From: Wurfbainia villosa
Taxonomy: Eukaryota > Streptophyta > Magnoliopsida > Zingiberales > Zingiberaceae
Assembly: GCA_025175895.1 (NCBI GenBank)
Contig: CM045987.1
Span: 33,382,113 to 33,446,112, forward strand
Direction: 5' to 3'
DNA: 64,000 bases
Shown here: positions 24,195 through 35,598 of the stretch, in pieces
Layout of the letters: each line of letters opens with the position of its first letter
How positions within the stretch are numbered: position 1 is the first letter of the stretch
The notes under the pieces: model-generated
Seen by the model: only the letters and a program-made list of their open reading frames with translations
Database searches by the model: none
Told to the model about the DNA's origin: nothing
Made by a program: the position numbers and the translations under genes

Positions 24195-25077
24195 ATAACG
24201 TCTCCTCCTCGTTGGAGGTAGGAGACAACGATCACAAAACCGAAAGTACGAGGATGAGGCAACAAGTCTATCTCACCTCATTACGAATAAAAACAAAGAA
24301 TACAATAACCAAAATATGTTACTTGTTGCTGCTGCCGACGAAGAAGATCAGAACTTGTCATCGCGTCGGCGTTATGATAGTGTTGGAGCGTCGGCGTTGT
24401 AGGAGCATTTGAGAATAAACTTGATGATCTTTGGAGTTGGAATCCTCCCCTCCTTTTATAGAGTTTAGCCTCTGAATATGTCTCCTCATCTTTCGGAACA
24501 GATCACGAAGTTGTACAAATTTTATTGCGAAGTGGCCGCGTCAAACGTTATCCGTTTTGACCTAGTGCAAAGGCTGATTCATCGCCATCAGTCAACTGAT
24601 GCCTCCCATCAGTCGACTGATGAGCATCAGTCGACTTCTCAATGTCCAACAGTCGACTGTCAGCCTGGTCACTTCCCTACAGTAAGAGATTAGCACGAAA
24701 AATGGTAAATGTGACAGTTTCTAACTGTTCGATCTCGACCTAGACCTTCCACCGGAAGTCTTAGTCGGATCGCCGCCTATGGTCATCCTCGTACAGAGGA
24801 CACGATCTTACCATCTCTCACTCACACGAGCTTACCTCGATACTTACCTTGTAGCTCTCGTTTCCGGCCTTCCACTCGATTCCTTCGTTTCCCTCCAAAG
24901 TCACTCGAGTGTCGCCCGACCACCGCGGCTTCCTCCGGGTGTCGCTAGCCTTCAGCTCCAGCTTTAGTACTTTTTTGCACACTCGATTTAGCTCGTGAGA
25001 TAACGATGTAAACTTAACTTTATGTCTTTGCCAAAATCAAAACACATGTTCAATTATCTGGTGCCCCTGCACCAACA

Positions 25078-25616
25078 GGATATGCTTTGGAAAGCATTTA
25101 TCCTTTAGATATGGATTAGGATAATTGTTTAGGGTGTGTATCGAATTTTAAGGGAGGTGAAAGTTCAATGTTGAATCTTTGCCCTTAATTTCGATTGATT
25201 AGTGTTCCTATAGGTTTAGGGACTCTCCAAGGATATTGTTGGTGTAATAGTCAAGGGGGAGCAAGCCTTTAGGGGGAGATTATCCATCATGGGATGATGG
25301 ATGTGTTCTTCTTCATGAGGGAGAGAATTTGGAGAGTTGGAGAGTTTGTAGGATTGCCTCTCTTGAGTGATATGAGACTTATCATTAGGAAGAGTGAAGG
25401 CATCCTAGGTGCTTTTAGACTAAGAGGGAGATTGTAAGATGTCATTGGGATATGAGACATTGACACCCTTGGGGAGAGCCTTTTTGATGTATGTCAAAAA
25501 GGGGGAGAATTAATATAATTTGAGTATTCCCAATTTGGAAAATTGAGAGGTTTAGTTTGAGTTAGTGTTCTAACTCAAATATGTTGGTTTTTGTCAAACA
25601 TAAAAAAGAGAGAGAT
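25078..25616 (+). other. copia 1 non-coding 3' interior
   Basis: Continuation of 11037-11462 after the solo LTR. No coding frame. Several GGGGGAGA tracts (25255-25510). A weak polypurine tract (AAAAAAGAGAGAGAT) abuts the LTR at 25602-25616. It aligns by eye with the copia Y interior at 35080-35598. Confidence 0.7.
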
Positions 25617-25898
25617 TGTTGGTGCAATTGGCCCAGGTCACGATTGATCAGACTCGAGTAGTGATTTGATGTTAGTGTTTTGATATTTGACATTGATGTT
25701 TGACAATGAGTTGACCATTGTTTGACAATGGATTGACTAGATGGTTGTCTTAAGGTTGACCATGATGGAGAAGTTCAAGCGGGACACTGGGCAATGGAAA
25801 GTCCAAGTCTTGGGTACTTGGCATAGAAAGTCCAAGCATGGGCAAGGGAAAGTCCAAGCTTGAGTCTTGGCAATTGGAAAGTCCAACATGGGTTGGCA

Positions 25899-27028
25899 TG
25901 TTGGATCGAAAAGCGCTAGAGGGGGAGAGGTGAATAGCGCACATAAAACTTCGTTTCTTTTTGTTCGTTTGATTAAAACAAAGAGATGCACAGTGGAAAA
26001 AGTAAATGTGACAAATTTCTTTTTACTTGGTTCACAACCTACTAGTTGCTTATCCAAGGCCCTAGCGATCCTAGACCGCATACGGAGGGCAATTCACTAA
26101 TAATCTCCTCCTCGTTGGAGGTAGGAGATGACGATTACAAACCAACGAAAAACTTGAGGTAGAGGGACAATCCCACCTCTCCTCATTACGATCAAAAGAT
26201 CAATAAAGACAAATTTAATACACTGAATAGAAATGGAAACTTTAAACACTTATACCGACGATGAATAGATCTTGAGCTTGCAGTTGTGTCGTCCGCGTTC
26301 CGACAGTGTTTCGGCGTTGTAGCGTTATCGTAAAGAAGCGGCGTTGTGGGAGCATTTCGGAAGCTTAGAATGATGACCTAAAGGGTGAACCCTCCCCCCC
26401 CCCCCTTTCTTTTATAGCCTTGGAATCCCCCCAACGTTCAGTACCAGCTAAGGGTCAAAGATCCTCATCTCCCCAAGATAAGTGGAGCTTATCTTGACTT
26501 TCCTCGAGGTGGGCAGTTTGAATGACAATCGATTGTTCACCCTCATCAATTGACTGATGCAACCAGCAGTCGATTGCTAATAACCATCAGTTGATTGATG
26601 GCTAGATTTTTCGACTGCAGCAAAGATTTAGCTTGAAACAAACAAGTAGAGGTAAAATCCGATGGCCACTTATCGTCCGATCTCGACCTAGACCTTCCAC
26701 TGGAAGTCTTAGTCGGATCGCCGCCTAAAAGCGTCCCCATACAGAGGACCCAATCTTACCTTCACTCACACTCGAGCTTACCTTAGTGACTTGTAGCTCA
26801 GCCTTTGGTCTCCACCTGGGTTCTTCGACTCCCTTCGAAGTTCTCCCGGTGTCGCTCGACCACAGCGGTTTCCCAACACAAGATTCTCTGGGTATCGATG
26901 ACCTTTAGCTCAGCTTAATCATTCCTACACTCTTGGTTCAGCTCATTAGACAACAATATGACCTTACCTTTAGGTGTTTGCCATAATCAAAACCTATGTT
27001 CGATTATCTGGTGTCTACTGCACCAACA
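25899..27028 (-). mobile_element. Solo copia LTR inside the copia 1 LTR
   Basis: 1130 bp, TGTTGGATCGAAAAG to GCACCAACA, minus orientation. It is flanked by TGGCA (25894-25898) and TGACA (27029-27033), a 5-bp duplication with one G/A difference. Same family as the LTR split by gypsy 1. It has a minus-strand TATA box near 26409-26416 and a (C)14 run at 26393-26406. Confidence 0.88.
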
Positions 27029-27420
27029 TGACATGGAAAGTCCAAGCATGGGTCTTGGCAAGGGAAAGTCCAAGCTTAAGTCTTGTCAAATGAAAAGTCA
27101 AACATGGGTTGACATGGAAAGTCCAAGTCTTGGGTACTTGGCATGGAAAGTCCAAGCATGGGTCTTGGCAAGGGAAAGTCCAAGCTTAAGTCTTGGCAAT
27201 TGGAAAGTCCAACATGGGTTGACATGGAAAGTCCAAACATGGGTATTGGCAAGGGAAAATCCAAGCTTGAGTCTTGACAAATGGAAAGTCCAACATGGGT
27301 TGGCAAGGGAAGTCCAAGGGTTGATATTGGCGGCGTAAAGTCCAAGCGGGAGTCTTGGCAACATAAGTTCAATGGTTTAGCGACATAAAGTCCAAGCGGT
27401 AGTCTTGGCAGCGTAAGCCC
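27029..27420. repeat. AAGTCCAAG tandem array
   Basis: About 13 imperfect units alternating AAAGTCCAAGCATGGGTCTT-like and AAGTCCAACATGGGTTGGCA-like text. The array begins at 25780 on the other side of the nested LTR. Similar units occur at 28920-29140, 35760-36280 and 58480-58740 (minus), so this is a shared feature of these LTR families. Confidence 0.8.
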
Positions 27421-28497
27421 AAATGTGTCTTGTTGGTATAGACTAGCTTAGCATGACAATAGTCAATGGAAACACCTGAAGGCTAGCGTATGGATGAACA
27501 AGTCATGGATGACTTGGATAGATCTGATAAGTGTGAGACTGATGGAGGTGGCTAGAAGGCTTAGGTCTAGGCTAAAGGTGGTCTAACAAGTATGAGGGCA
27601 TCATACTTGGGGTAAACCTCATGGTTGAGGTGTAGCAGTTGACTTGGGATATGGACTAGTTGACTGGTCAAGTATTTTGACACTTGGCAGTCAAGTTGAC
27701 TCTGGATAGTTGACTGAGATTATGACCAGTCAATTGTTGTGAGTCGACTGGTGTTTGACTACGACAAATTGCCTTAGCGGTCGTATCGCATTAGACGATT
27801 TGATGATAAGCGATCGGCCGCCATGGATGTGATCATTGATGCTCGAACGCTTCGGTGGCCGGTGATCGATCTACAAGGTTGTTGTCGTATCGATTGTATC
27901 TGTTGGTTTGAATGTCAACGTGGATTAAGTCTGTTGTGAGACAACGACACTATTAGTAGTCGACTGCTAGGTGCAAAATTAGTCCGATGCAGATTATAAA
28001 AGCAGCTCAAAATGGAGGATTTCATCAGCGATTTTCTTGCACGATTTGAAGGGGAATAGTTGGTGTTTTCCAGTCCTTCAAGGCTAGTCCAAGGCATCAA
28101 CAAGCAAGCATCCAAAAGAGTTTTTGTAAAGTATTTTTTACTTCTCTTGTTGTATTTACTTTGTATTTGCTTGTTGTTTCTTTGTATTACTGTTGTAATC
28201 ATTGTACGAGGTTTTTTTGCCTCCGACTTATTGTCGAGAAGGAGTGTTTACTGTTTAGTGGTGTTGTGCATTGCTAGGGTTCGTTTGAGCTCAAATCGTG
28301 GAGTAGGAACCCTAAGGTTCTGAACCACATTATATCGGCATGTTCTTGTGTGTTGTGTGCTTGTATATTTTGTTATTACTTTATTATCTTTATTTCTGCT
28401 GCGCATAACAAGTTTTGTAGCAAGCACAAATGAATTCCGTTAAGTCGTCGAAGATGCACTATTCACCCCCTCCTTTAGCGACGTCCAATTCCTAACA

Positions 28498-31075
28498 CGA
28501 TCTCTTGGCAAAGGTAGACCCATTAGCATGACAAAGTCGATGGAAAAACTTGAAGGCTAGGACCAATGGTGAGGAGTCGTGGATTTGAACCAAGAGCTTG
28601 AGACTGATGGAAGTGGCTTAAAGACTTAGGTTTAGGCTAAGGGTACCCGATGGCATGACGAAGGCGATGGAAGCACCCAATGGATACTTAGAAAGGAAAA
28701 GTTTAAAGGTGAAGAAGTCGTGGAGGACTCGGATGGACCTTGAGAGCATGAGGCTGATGGAGGTGACTTGAAAGTTTATGTCTAGGTCTAGGGTGAATAT
28801 CAAGTATAAGGGGTGTTAGTGCAAGAATGCCCCAAATGTTAATTACTTTTGATATTTAGATAATCATTTATAGTTAGGCAATATTTATGATCTAATATTG
28901 ATATTGAGTGACAAGGATAAAGAAAGTCCAAGTATGAAGACTTGATAAGGAAAGTTCAAGGATGAAGTCTTGACAAGAAAAGTCCAAGAATGAGGACTTG
29001 ACGACGTAAGTCCAAGTGTGGAGTTTTGGTGGTGTAAGTCTAAATGGATCTTGGCAAGAAAGTCCAAGGATGGGTTTTGGGTAGTATAAAGCCCAAGTGT
29101 ATAGTCTTGGCGGCATAAGTCCAAATGAACCTTGGCAAATGAAGACCCTAAAGTATGACAAAATTGAAGGAAGCTTTTGAAGGCAAGCGTAAGGATGAAG
29201 GAGTCACGGATTCGGAGGGATCCTGTAGGCGCGAGGCCGATGGAGAAGCTTGAAGGTGTTAGTCTACGCTTAGGGTTAGGTTTTAAGTATGTGAGACTCA
29301 TACTTGAGGTGTACCAGTAGTCTGGTTCTTGTACTAGTCGACTGGTCTTGGGTGCTCGACACTCGAGGGGTCTAGAAGGCTCAAGCAGTTGATTGGAATT
29401 ATGACCCAGTCTACTGATAGAGTAGTCGACTGCATCTCAACTACTGCACTATACTCTGACAGTCGACTGGTGCATTAGACCAGTCGACTTATCTCTATCA
29501 GTCAACTGCTATGGATTAGCAATTGATTGGATTAAATGGACAAGAGCACAGATTGTTTCATATTCGACTGCTAGCTTATGATAGTTGACTAATCAGGTAT
29601 CCGTTGAATGGTGATGATCGTGATCAGGCTTCATCAGAAGTCGTTGGATACGATCAACAATGCTACCAATCGACTGCTGGTATGCAACAATCGACTAACA
29701 AAACCCTCAATGAGCAGAAATGCTCATTTCTCTATAAAAAGGGAAGCTTGGGGTTTGAAGAGGTTAATATTCTTACACAAAATTATTTCTCTCTAAGCTC
29801 CCCAAGCCTTCTCCTTAGTCCCTAAGCTCCTAATCTCTTCTTCCTAAGCTCCCATCCATAATATTGTAAGAAGAAGAGATTACCTTGTAAATAAGGCTTC
29901 TCCACCTTGGTGTGCTCATCAAAAGGAGATTTTAGTGAAGGCTTGCAAGGGGTGATCCACCTTAAGAATTGTCGTGGAGTAGGAGCTTCATCTCCTAACC
30001 ATGTTAAACAACTTGTGTTAGCATTCTTTCTTGTTGTTCATTTTACATTTCTTTATATTTGCTTCCGCTAACAAGATTTGTAGAGAGAATTCAAAGAAAG
30101 GTTATTCACCCCCCTTTAGCCATCCAAAAGATCCCCAACAAGGGCTCATACTTGGGCTAAACCTCAGTTTTGAGGTTTACTAGTCGACTGATTGTATTGA
30201 CATGTTGATTGATCAAGTGCTCAACACTCGAGAGGTCTAGTTGACTTAGACAGTCGACTGGAGTTATGACCCAATCGACTGAGGCTCGACTGTTGACCTA
30301 TGACTTTAGCAGTCGACTAGTAGCTTGCACCAGTCGATTGGGCACTAACAGTCGATTGTCATGGATGGACAGTCGATTACCTTAAGTGGTTAGAGCACAG
30401 AAGGGTTCATAATCGACTGCTAACTCATGGAAGTCGAATGGTGGCTATGATAGTCGATTGTTGGGTCAAGACAATCTACTAGTCGAGCAGAATCTGACAT
30501 GGATTAGTCCGTTGTTAGACAACAGATAACTGGGCAGTTGACTGCTTGGTAAGGACAATCGACTGCTAGGCGGACAATCAGTCCGTGCGAAACTTTAAAT
30601 GAAGGACACGAGGAGTTCTTCCACCAGTGATTCTTGGGTGGTTTTGAGGCAAAATGTTGCTACATTTCAGATCTTCAAAAGCTATTCAAAGCAACCAAAA
30701 GATGCTCAAACAAGATTTGTTGTGCAAAGTATTCTTTACTTCTATTTGCTTTTGTATTTCTTTTTTGTTTGTATTATTCTTGTAAACTCGTTGTAAGAGG
30801 TTTCTCCACCTCCAGTGTCATATTGAGAAGGAGAAGTTCATAGTGAGGGTAGATCACTAGAACGTCACCATGGAATAGAAACTAGGGTTCCGAACTACAT
30901 AAAAATCCTTATGGCGTGCTTGTGATTGTCTTGTGTATTTTATTTCTACTTGTATTTTGTATTCCGCTGTGCACTAACAATCTTGTAGACAAGCACGAAT
31001 GCGAACGAAGTGACACTATTCACCCTCTCCCCCCCCCCCCCCCCCCTCTCGTAGTGCACCAAAAGGTCCCCAACA
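28498..31075 (+). repeat. LTR X: copia LTR lacking its 5' part, split by a solo LTR
   Basis: LTR sequence is 28498-28813 plus 30141-31075. It starts in the middle of an LTR (ATTAGCATGACAAAGTCGAT, which matches the copia 1 LTR near 27450) and ends GGTCCCCAACA. The missing start would lie left of the copia 1 insertion, outside the window. It carries many palindrome variants (CAGTCGACTG at 30251-30260). A run of about 18 C at 31029-31046 lies in its 3' end. No primer-binding site follows, so it is probably a solo or 3' LTR inside the gag of copia Y. Confidence 0.7.
28814..30140 (+). mobile_element. Solo copia LTR inside LTR X
   Basis: 1327 bp, TGTTAGTGCAAGAATG to GATCCCCAACA, plus orientation. 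Flanks are AGGGG (28809-28813) and AGGGC (30141-30145), 4 of 5 bases equal. The copia 1 LTR shows a related uninterrupted site (GAGGGCATCATACTTGGGG, about 27594-27612). TATA box TATAAAAA at 29733-29740. CAGTCGACTG at 29460-29469. Confidence 0.8.
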
Positions 31076-31099
31076 CAAGGTATTCTTTCAAGTAAGCAT

Positions 31100-32515
31100 C
31101 TAAGAATGGTTCACTTTAACGGAGGGGTTCAAGGCTCTGAAGGATAAGAAGGGAAGACCCATCAAAAGGATCAAATGGACCAAGGAGCAAATTTTTAGAT
31201 CCGATGCAAACAATAAGGTAACCAAAATTTTGGTTAACTTGATACCTAACAATGTCTTATGAAAATATCAAGATGAGAAGGATTTGTGGAGTAAGTTAGT
31301 CAAGCAACCTAAAGATCCCTCACTGGCATAAAGTGAGGATGATTCTGAAGAAGAAGGCTCATCGTATCAAAAGCTTGGAGATTCAGAAGTTGAGAGGTGC
31401 TCAACATCCGAGTTGGAAGTAGTTGTGGAAGCTTCCACCTCTAGGATCGAGGGGGAGATTAGATCATCAATACCGGAGCAAGAGGAAACCACAACATCTA
31501 AGAACGATAAAGAACTAGACCACACTTCCCCTATCACCATAGAAGGTAACTCAAATGCAATTATTAAAAATAAAGATCGTATAATTTATTTTGAGTGTAG
31601 GGAGAAGGGGCATTATAAGAGTAAGTGGCCAAAATGAATCAAGAAGAAGGTTCAAGTGGCACCAAAGGTCAAAGAGAAGTTCAAGGAGACCAGTACCCTA
31701 ATACGCAAAGGAAAGGAACACATAGCATGCTTCTCATACAACCAAAAGGGGTATTACCGGAATCAATGTCCAAGAGGAGACACCCAACCAAGGGCAAAGT
31801 AAAGAGCTCAAATATAGGGGGAGCTCTTAAGGCAAGTCATAAGGTATCATCATTTTATAATGCAATTTCAATATTTCATGATAAAAAGTATGTTAAGCCT
31901 AAGATTTATCATTTAGGCGCTCAATATCATGAAAATAGGACTAAAGACAATTTTAGATCAATTAACTCAACAACTATCCCACCTAAGGATAACTTTAGAA
32001 TTTTTCAAGGTAAACCTATTTTACATAAGGATAAGAAGAAAGATAAAAATCTAGGCAATACCCCTAAATAAAATAGATATATGCCTAAGAAGAAAAATAA
32101 TCAAATAAATAATGAAAAATAAAAAATTTAGAAATTGGAAGAAGAAAAATCAAGTCTTGAGGTCAAGACTTCACAAATTGGAAAATATTTAAATGGTCTA
32201 ATGGACAAAATCTAGGATCAATTAGGCAATAATCATCTAGGGACAAGAAGGGTTTGGGATACAAGAATAAGTCCAAGAAAGATAAGCCTTCTTATCATAG
32301 TGTTCCACATAGCTATGAAATTAATCATAGGTCTAAGAATGCTAAGGTTACAAGGGAAGTCATCCATAGAGTTGACCTTGATGAGACTCAAATGACCAAG
32401 GATTCCAAGAAGCCTAGGAAGGTCATTAGGAATTTATCAAGGGAGGTTATCCCTAGTAAATACTTAGAAAACCCAAAGAACTTCAATAGATATTAGATTC
32501 CTAAAAGTGTGATCC
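31100..32515 (+). pseudogene. copia Y gag (decayed)
   Basis: Short frames preserve the SIRE-type gag order. A UBN2-like segment (KWTKEQIFRSDANNKVTKIL near 31167) is followed by an acidic Ser/Glu stretch (31335-31480). A zinc knuckle (YFECREKGHYKSKW, 31590-31631) has lost some ligands. A Lys-rich segment (31625-32071) follows. The C-terminal block (SREVIPSKYLENPKNFNRY, 32440-32496) has the same position as ELLVNP...LYWVPKSIF in copia A. Several stops and at least one frameshift are present. Not functional. Confidence 0.7.
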
Positions 32516-32974
32516 TTTCACACTAAATGGATATAGGATGTGTCAACTTAAATAGAAAGGTAGTTAACCTAACCATAGTAGAGTTGACATTTTAAAGTAT
32601 TTTTAAGGTATAGTAATACTTTGAAAATGAACTTAGAATATGATCCTACAAGATTTTAGGATGTGTCAATGAAAATAAATGCTTATTGATCATGATTGAC
32701 ACATTAAGCTAGAATTCATGGTGTGCCAAATTTGAGATTTTGACACACTCAAGAGAGTTAACACATTATTATGTCAAGTTTGGTATTTGACATAATTTTA
32801 AATAATGACGATTAGCCTTAAGACTTAGATATCTCTATACCTTTATATTATAAAATTTATCATGTTTTGTTTGTCATGTCACATGTCATGACATCATGTA
32901 TCACTTGATTATATGAAACATGTCATCTTGATACTTATGATGATTTATGTCTTGTCATGATATCATGCCTCATT
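32516..32974 (+). other. copia Y non-coding interior, left part
   Basis: AT-rich. Recurrent GATCATGATTGACACATT-like and GTCATGACATCATG words, similar in style to copia A 760-1400. No gene seen. Confidence 0.55.
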
Positions 32975-34078
32975 TGTTAGTTAAGGGGCACCAGATAATC
33001 GAACCTAGGTTTTGATTATGGCAAAGATCCAAAGTTAAGGTCATATTGTTATTTCATGAGCTGAATTAAGTGTGCAGGAAATAGTTAAGCTAAGCTAAAG
33101 GTCAGCGACACCTGGAGAATCTTGAGTTGGGAAACTATGATGGTCGGGCGACACCGGGAGAACTTCGTGGGAGTCGAAGAACCCAGGTGAAGATCGGAAG
33201 CAAAGTGACAGGTCATAAAGAGCTAGAGGTAAGCACGAGTGCGAAGAGATATGGTAAGGTCGTGTCCTTTGTACGGGGACGACCCTAGGCAGCGATCTGA
33301 CTAAGACTTCCAGTGGAAGGTCTAGGTCAAGATCGGACGGTAAGAAACTGTCGCATTTACTATTTTCCGTGCTAACTCTTTGTTGCAGGGAAGTGACCAG
33401 GCTGGCAGTCGACTGCTGGATATTGTCAGTCGACTGATGAAGTGCATTAGTCGATTGATAGCGACGAATCAACCTTGTGTGCTAGGTCAAAAAGGATAAC
33501 GTTTGACGTCGTCACTTCGCGATAAGATAAGCTGTTACCTCGTGATAAGTTTCAAAAATTGAGGATCTAGATCCAGACTAATTCCAAGGCACGAGTCTAT
33601 AAAAGGAGGGGAGGACTCGAACCCAACTTCATCAATTCTTTGCTCCCAAGTACTCCAACAACGCTACGCTTCGACGACGACATTACGACGCCAACACACC
33701 GACGACAAGCTCTTCATCTCAGATTCATATTCGTTGGTAGTATTAGTTTATTTAATTTGTAATCGGAGTTTTCATCGTAACGAGGTGAGGTAGACTTGTT
33801 GCCTCATCCTCGAGTTTTTGTCTCTCGATTTTTATGATCGTTGTCTCCTACCTCCAACGAGGAGGAGACTCTATAGTGGATTGCCCCTTCGTATGTAGTC
33901 AAGGATCATGCGGCCTTAGAGTAGAAACCATTGGGTTGTGAACCAAGTAAAAATAAAGTGTCTATTTATTTTCTACTATTTTACTTGCCGCTGCATTGCT
34001 CGTATTTTGAAACGAAAAGAAAGTTTCTAAAGCTCACTATTCACCCCCCCCCCCCTAGCGACACTTCTCGATCCAACA
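32975..34078 (+). mobile_element. Solo copia LTR inside copia Y (TSD TCATT)
   Basis: 1104 bp, TGTTAGTTAAGGGGC to GATCCAACA, flanked by perfect TCATT duplications (32970-32974 and 34079-34083). CAGTCGACTG at 33406-33415 and 33427-33436. TATA box TATAAAAG at 33598-33605. C-run at 34046-34056. Close to the family of the complete copia element at 37768. Confidence 0.95.
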
Positions 34079-34669
34079 TCATTTAGGAATAATATTTTTT
34101 TTTAAAATTATTCAATCAATATATGTCATGATCATATTCATGTATTTACTCAATTGAAATTAAGAAAATTTACCATTATTTGATATCCTAGGTATGATGA
34201 TCAAATGAGATATGCCTAGATAAAAATGTATGATCCCTTAGCTTAAAAAAAAATCAATCTACATCTCACATAAATCATATAATGACTTGTGTATGTATTG
34301 AAATATTTTAGACACAAGTGAGATGCTAGGAAAATGAGTTAAAGTTCAAAATGTTTAATGCATCAAAATAAACTCAAACTCTTCAAATGATATGAATAAA
34401 TCATGAGGAAAGCAAATGTACAAGTCATGTGCACTTAGCCCATTGATCATAATTGGAAATAAGATTTGAAAATATTTTTAAAATTATTTTGGAAACCCAG
34501 ATACTTGTATATTTTTAAAATCTATACAAGTTAGATAACTTTGTATCATTCTTTAAAACTAATGGGTAATCTCATAGAAAACTATTTTTCACCCATAGTA
34601 TTTGACATAAGTAATGTGTGTATGAAATTTCAAGATCTTTCGAAAATCATAGAATTACTTATGCATTTT

Positions 34670-34836
34670 TTCGAAGGGGAGCCTTGTCGCAATGATAAAA
34701 TTGTTGTCTTGTGACCTAAAGATCACGGGTTCGAATCCTAAAAATAGTCTCTTGCAAAGCAAGATAAGGTTGTGTACAATGGATCCTTCCCTGGGACCAC
34801 ACATAGCAGGAGCTTCGTGCATTGGGATGCCCTTTT
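34670..34836 (+). mobile_element. tRNA-derived SINE (Au-like)
   Basis: About 167 bp. The left end has a pol III A-box-like GTCGCAATGATAAAATTG and a B box GGTTCGAATCC (34730-34740). The body contains CTCTTGCAAAGCAAGATAAG and GGATCCTTCCCTGGGACC. It ends GGGATGCCCTTTT. It is flanked by a 13-bp duplication (ACTTATGCATTTT 34657-34669; ACTTATGTATTTT 34837-34849) with one C/T difference. Copia 1 shows the uninterrupted sequence near 11250-11265. Au SINEs are moved by LINE machinery. The family name is from memory of the consensus. Confidence 0.9.
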
Positions 34837-34849
34837 ACTTATGTATTTT

Positions 34850-35598
34850 CCAAATCCGATTGAAAAACCTAATTTCTGAAAAATCAAAAACTAGTCAACT
34901 GCCTCATGAAACAATCGACTGGTAGTGGGTTCAGTTGACTGATTACTGAAATTAGTTGACTATTAGAAAGATTTTTGACTAATTAAGTTCAGATTGGTCA
35001 TTTAACCATAACCCTAGGTAACCTAACTTCTCCTAATCCTCTAATATGCTTAGACAAACATTGTAAGGGTGAGATTTTCAGTGAAAATGGATAGGAGAGT
35101 TAATTAGGATAAGAATCGAATTTTAAGGGATGTTAAAGTTTAAGATTGAACTTTTGCCCCCTATTTTTGAAGTTTAGATCTCCTATAAGATTAGGATCTC
35201 TCCAAAGACATTGTTAGTACAATGGTTTAAAGGAGCAAGTTTTTAGGGGAAGATTGTCCATTAAGGTATGATGGTTGATTAGTAATGAGAGTTTTATCAC
35301 TAAGGAGAATGAAGGGGTTGAAGATGAAGGAAAAAGGGAAAATGAGTTAAGTCGAGAAAGACTTTTTGATCTATGTAAGGGGATGAAATGAAAGGATTTA
35401 AATTAGGCTCAAGATGCTTAGTGTACAAAGATAACCTGAAAACCCAAACATGAACTAAAAACCTCCTCAATTTCAAAATCTCATCAAATGAAATTTTAAA
35501 ATTGAAAACTTCATTATTCTTGGGCACAAGAAGAGGCAAGTTGGGCTTATGAGTTAGCCTAACTTAAAGATATTCTCAAATATCAAAAAGGGGGAGAT
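34850..35598 (+). other. copia Y non-coding interior, right part, and polypurine tract
   Basis: No coding frame. It includes palindrome variants (GTCGACTG-like words at 34910-34970) and aligns with copia 1 25078-25616. The polypurine tract (AAAAAGGGGGAGAT) is at 35585-35598. Confidence 0.7.

Larger units (their letters stand above)
11463..25077 (-). mobile_element. Solo copia LTR (minus), split by gypsy 1
   Basis: LTR sequence is 11463-11658 plus 24200-25077. It starts TGTTGGATCGAGAAG and ends GCACCAACA, in minus orientation (the C-rich 3' end appears as a G run at 11485-11500). It is flanked by AGATA (11458-11462) and GGATA (25078-25082), a 5-bp duplication with one G/A difference. The related minus LTR at 25899-27028 shows the same sequence without the gypsy insert. 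A minus-strand TATA box lies near 24451-24461. Palindromes CAGTCGACTG lie at 24610-24619 and 24650-24659. No interior remains, so it is a recombined solo LTR. Confidence 0.85.
11037..28497 (+). mobile_element. copia 1: 3' end of a copia element, with nested insertions
   Basis: Own sequence is 11037-11462, 25078-25616 and the 3' LTR (25617-28497 minus a nested solo LTR). The interior matches the 3' interior of copia Y in layout and text: CATAACCCTA, an AAGAATCGAATTTTAAGGG-like block, AGGGGGAGATT tracts and a WGATGATGG block. Gypsy B removed or separated everything to the left. The 3' edge is followed by CGATC (28498-28502), the expected target duplication whose partner would lie left of the window. 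Confidence 0.75.
25617..28497 (+). repeat. copia 1 3' LTR (split)
   Basis: Starts TGTTGGTGCAATTGGCCC and ends TTCCTAACA. It is about 1746 bp without the nested solo LTR. It holds a long array of ~28-bp units with AAAGTCCAAGC (25780-25898 and 27029-27420), palindrome variants, a TATA box (TATAAAAG, 27995-28002) and a C-rich 3' end (CTATTCACCCCCTCC near 28460). Confidence 0.85.

Noticed and set aside
28060..28323. 87-codon hydrophobic frame
   Set aside because: It lies in the R/U5 part of the copia 1 LTR and related LTRs do not preserve the frame.
34682..34745. A tRNA gene
   Set aside because: Only the A and B boxes fit. The sequence continues as a SINE body with a target duplication.
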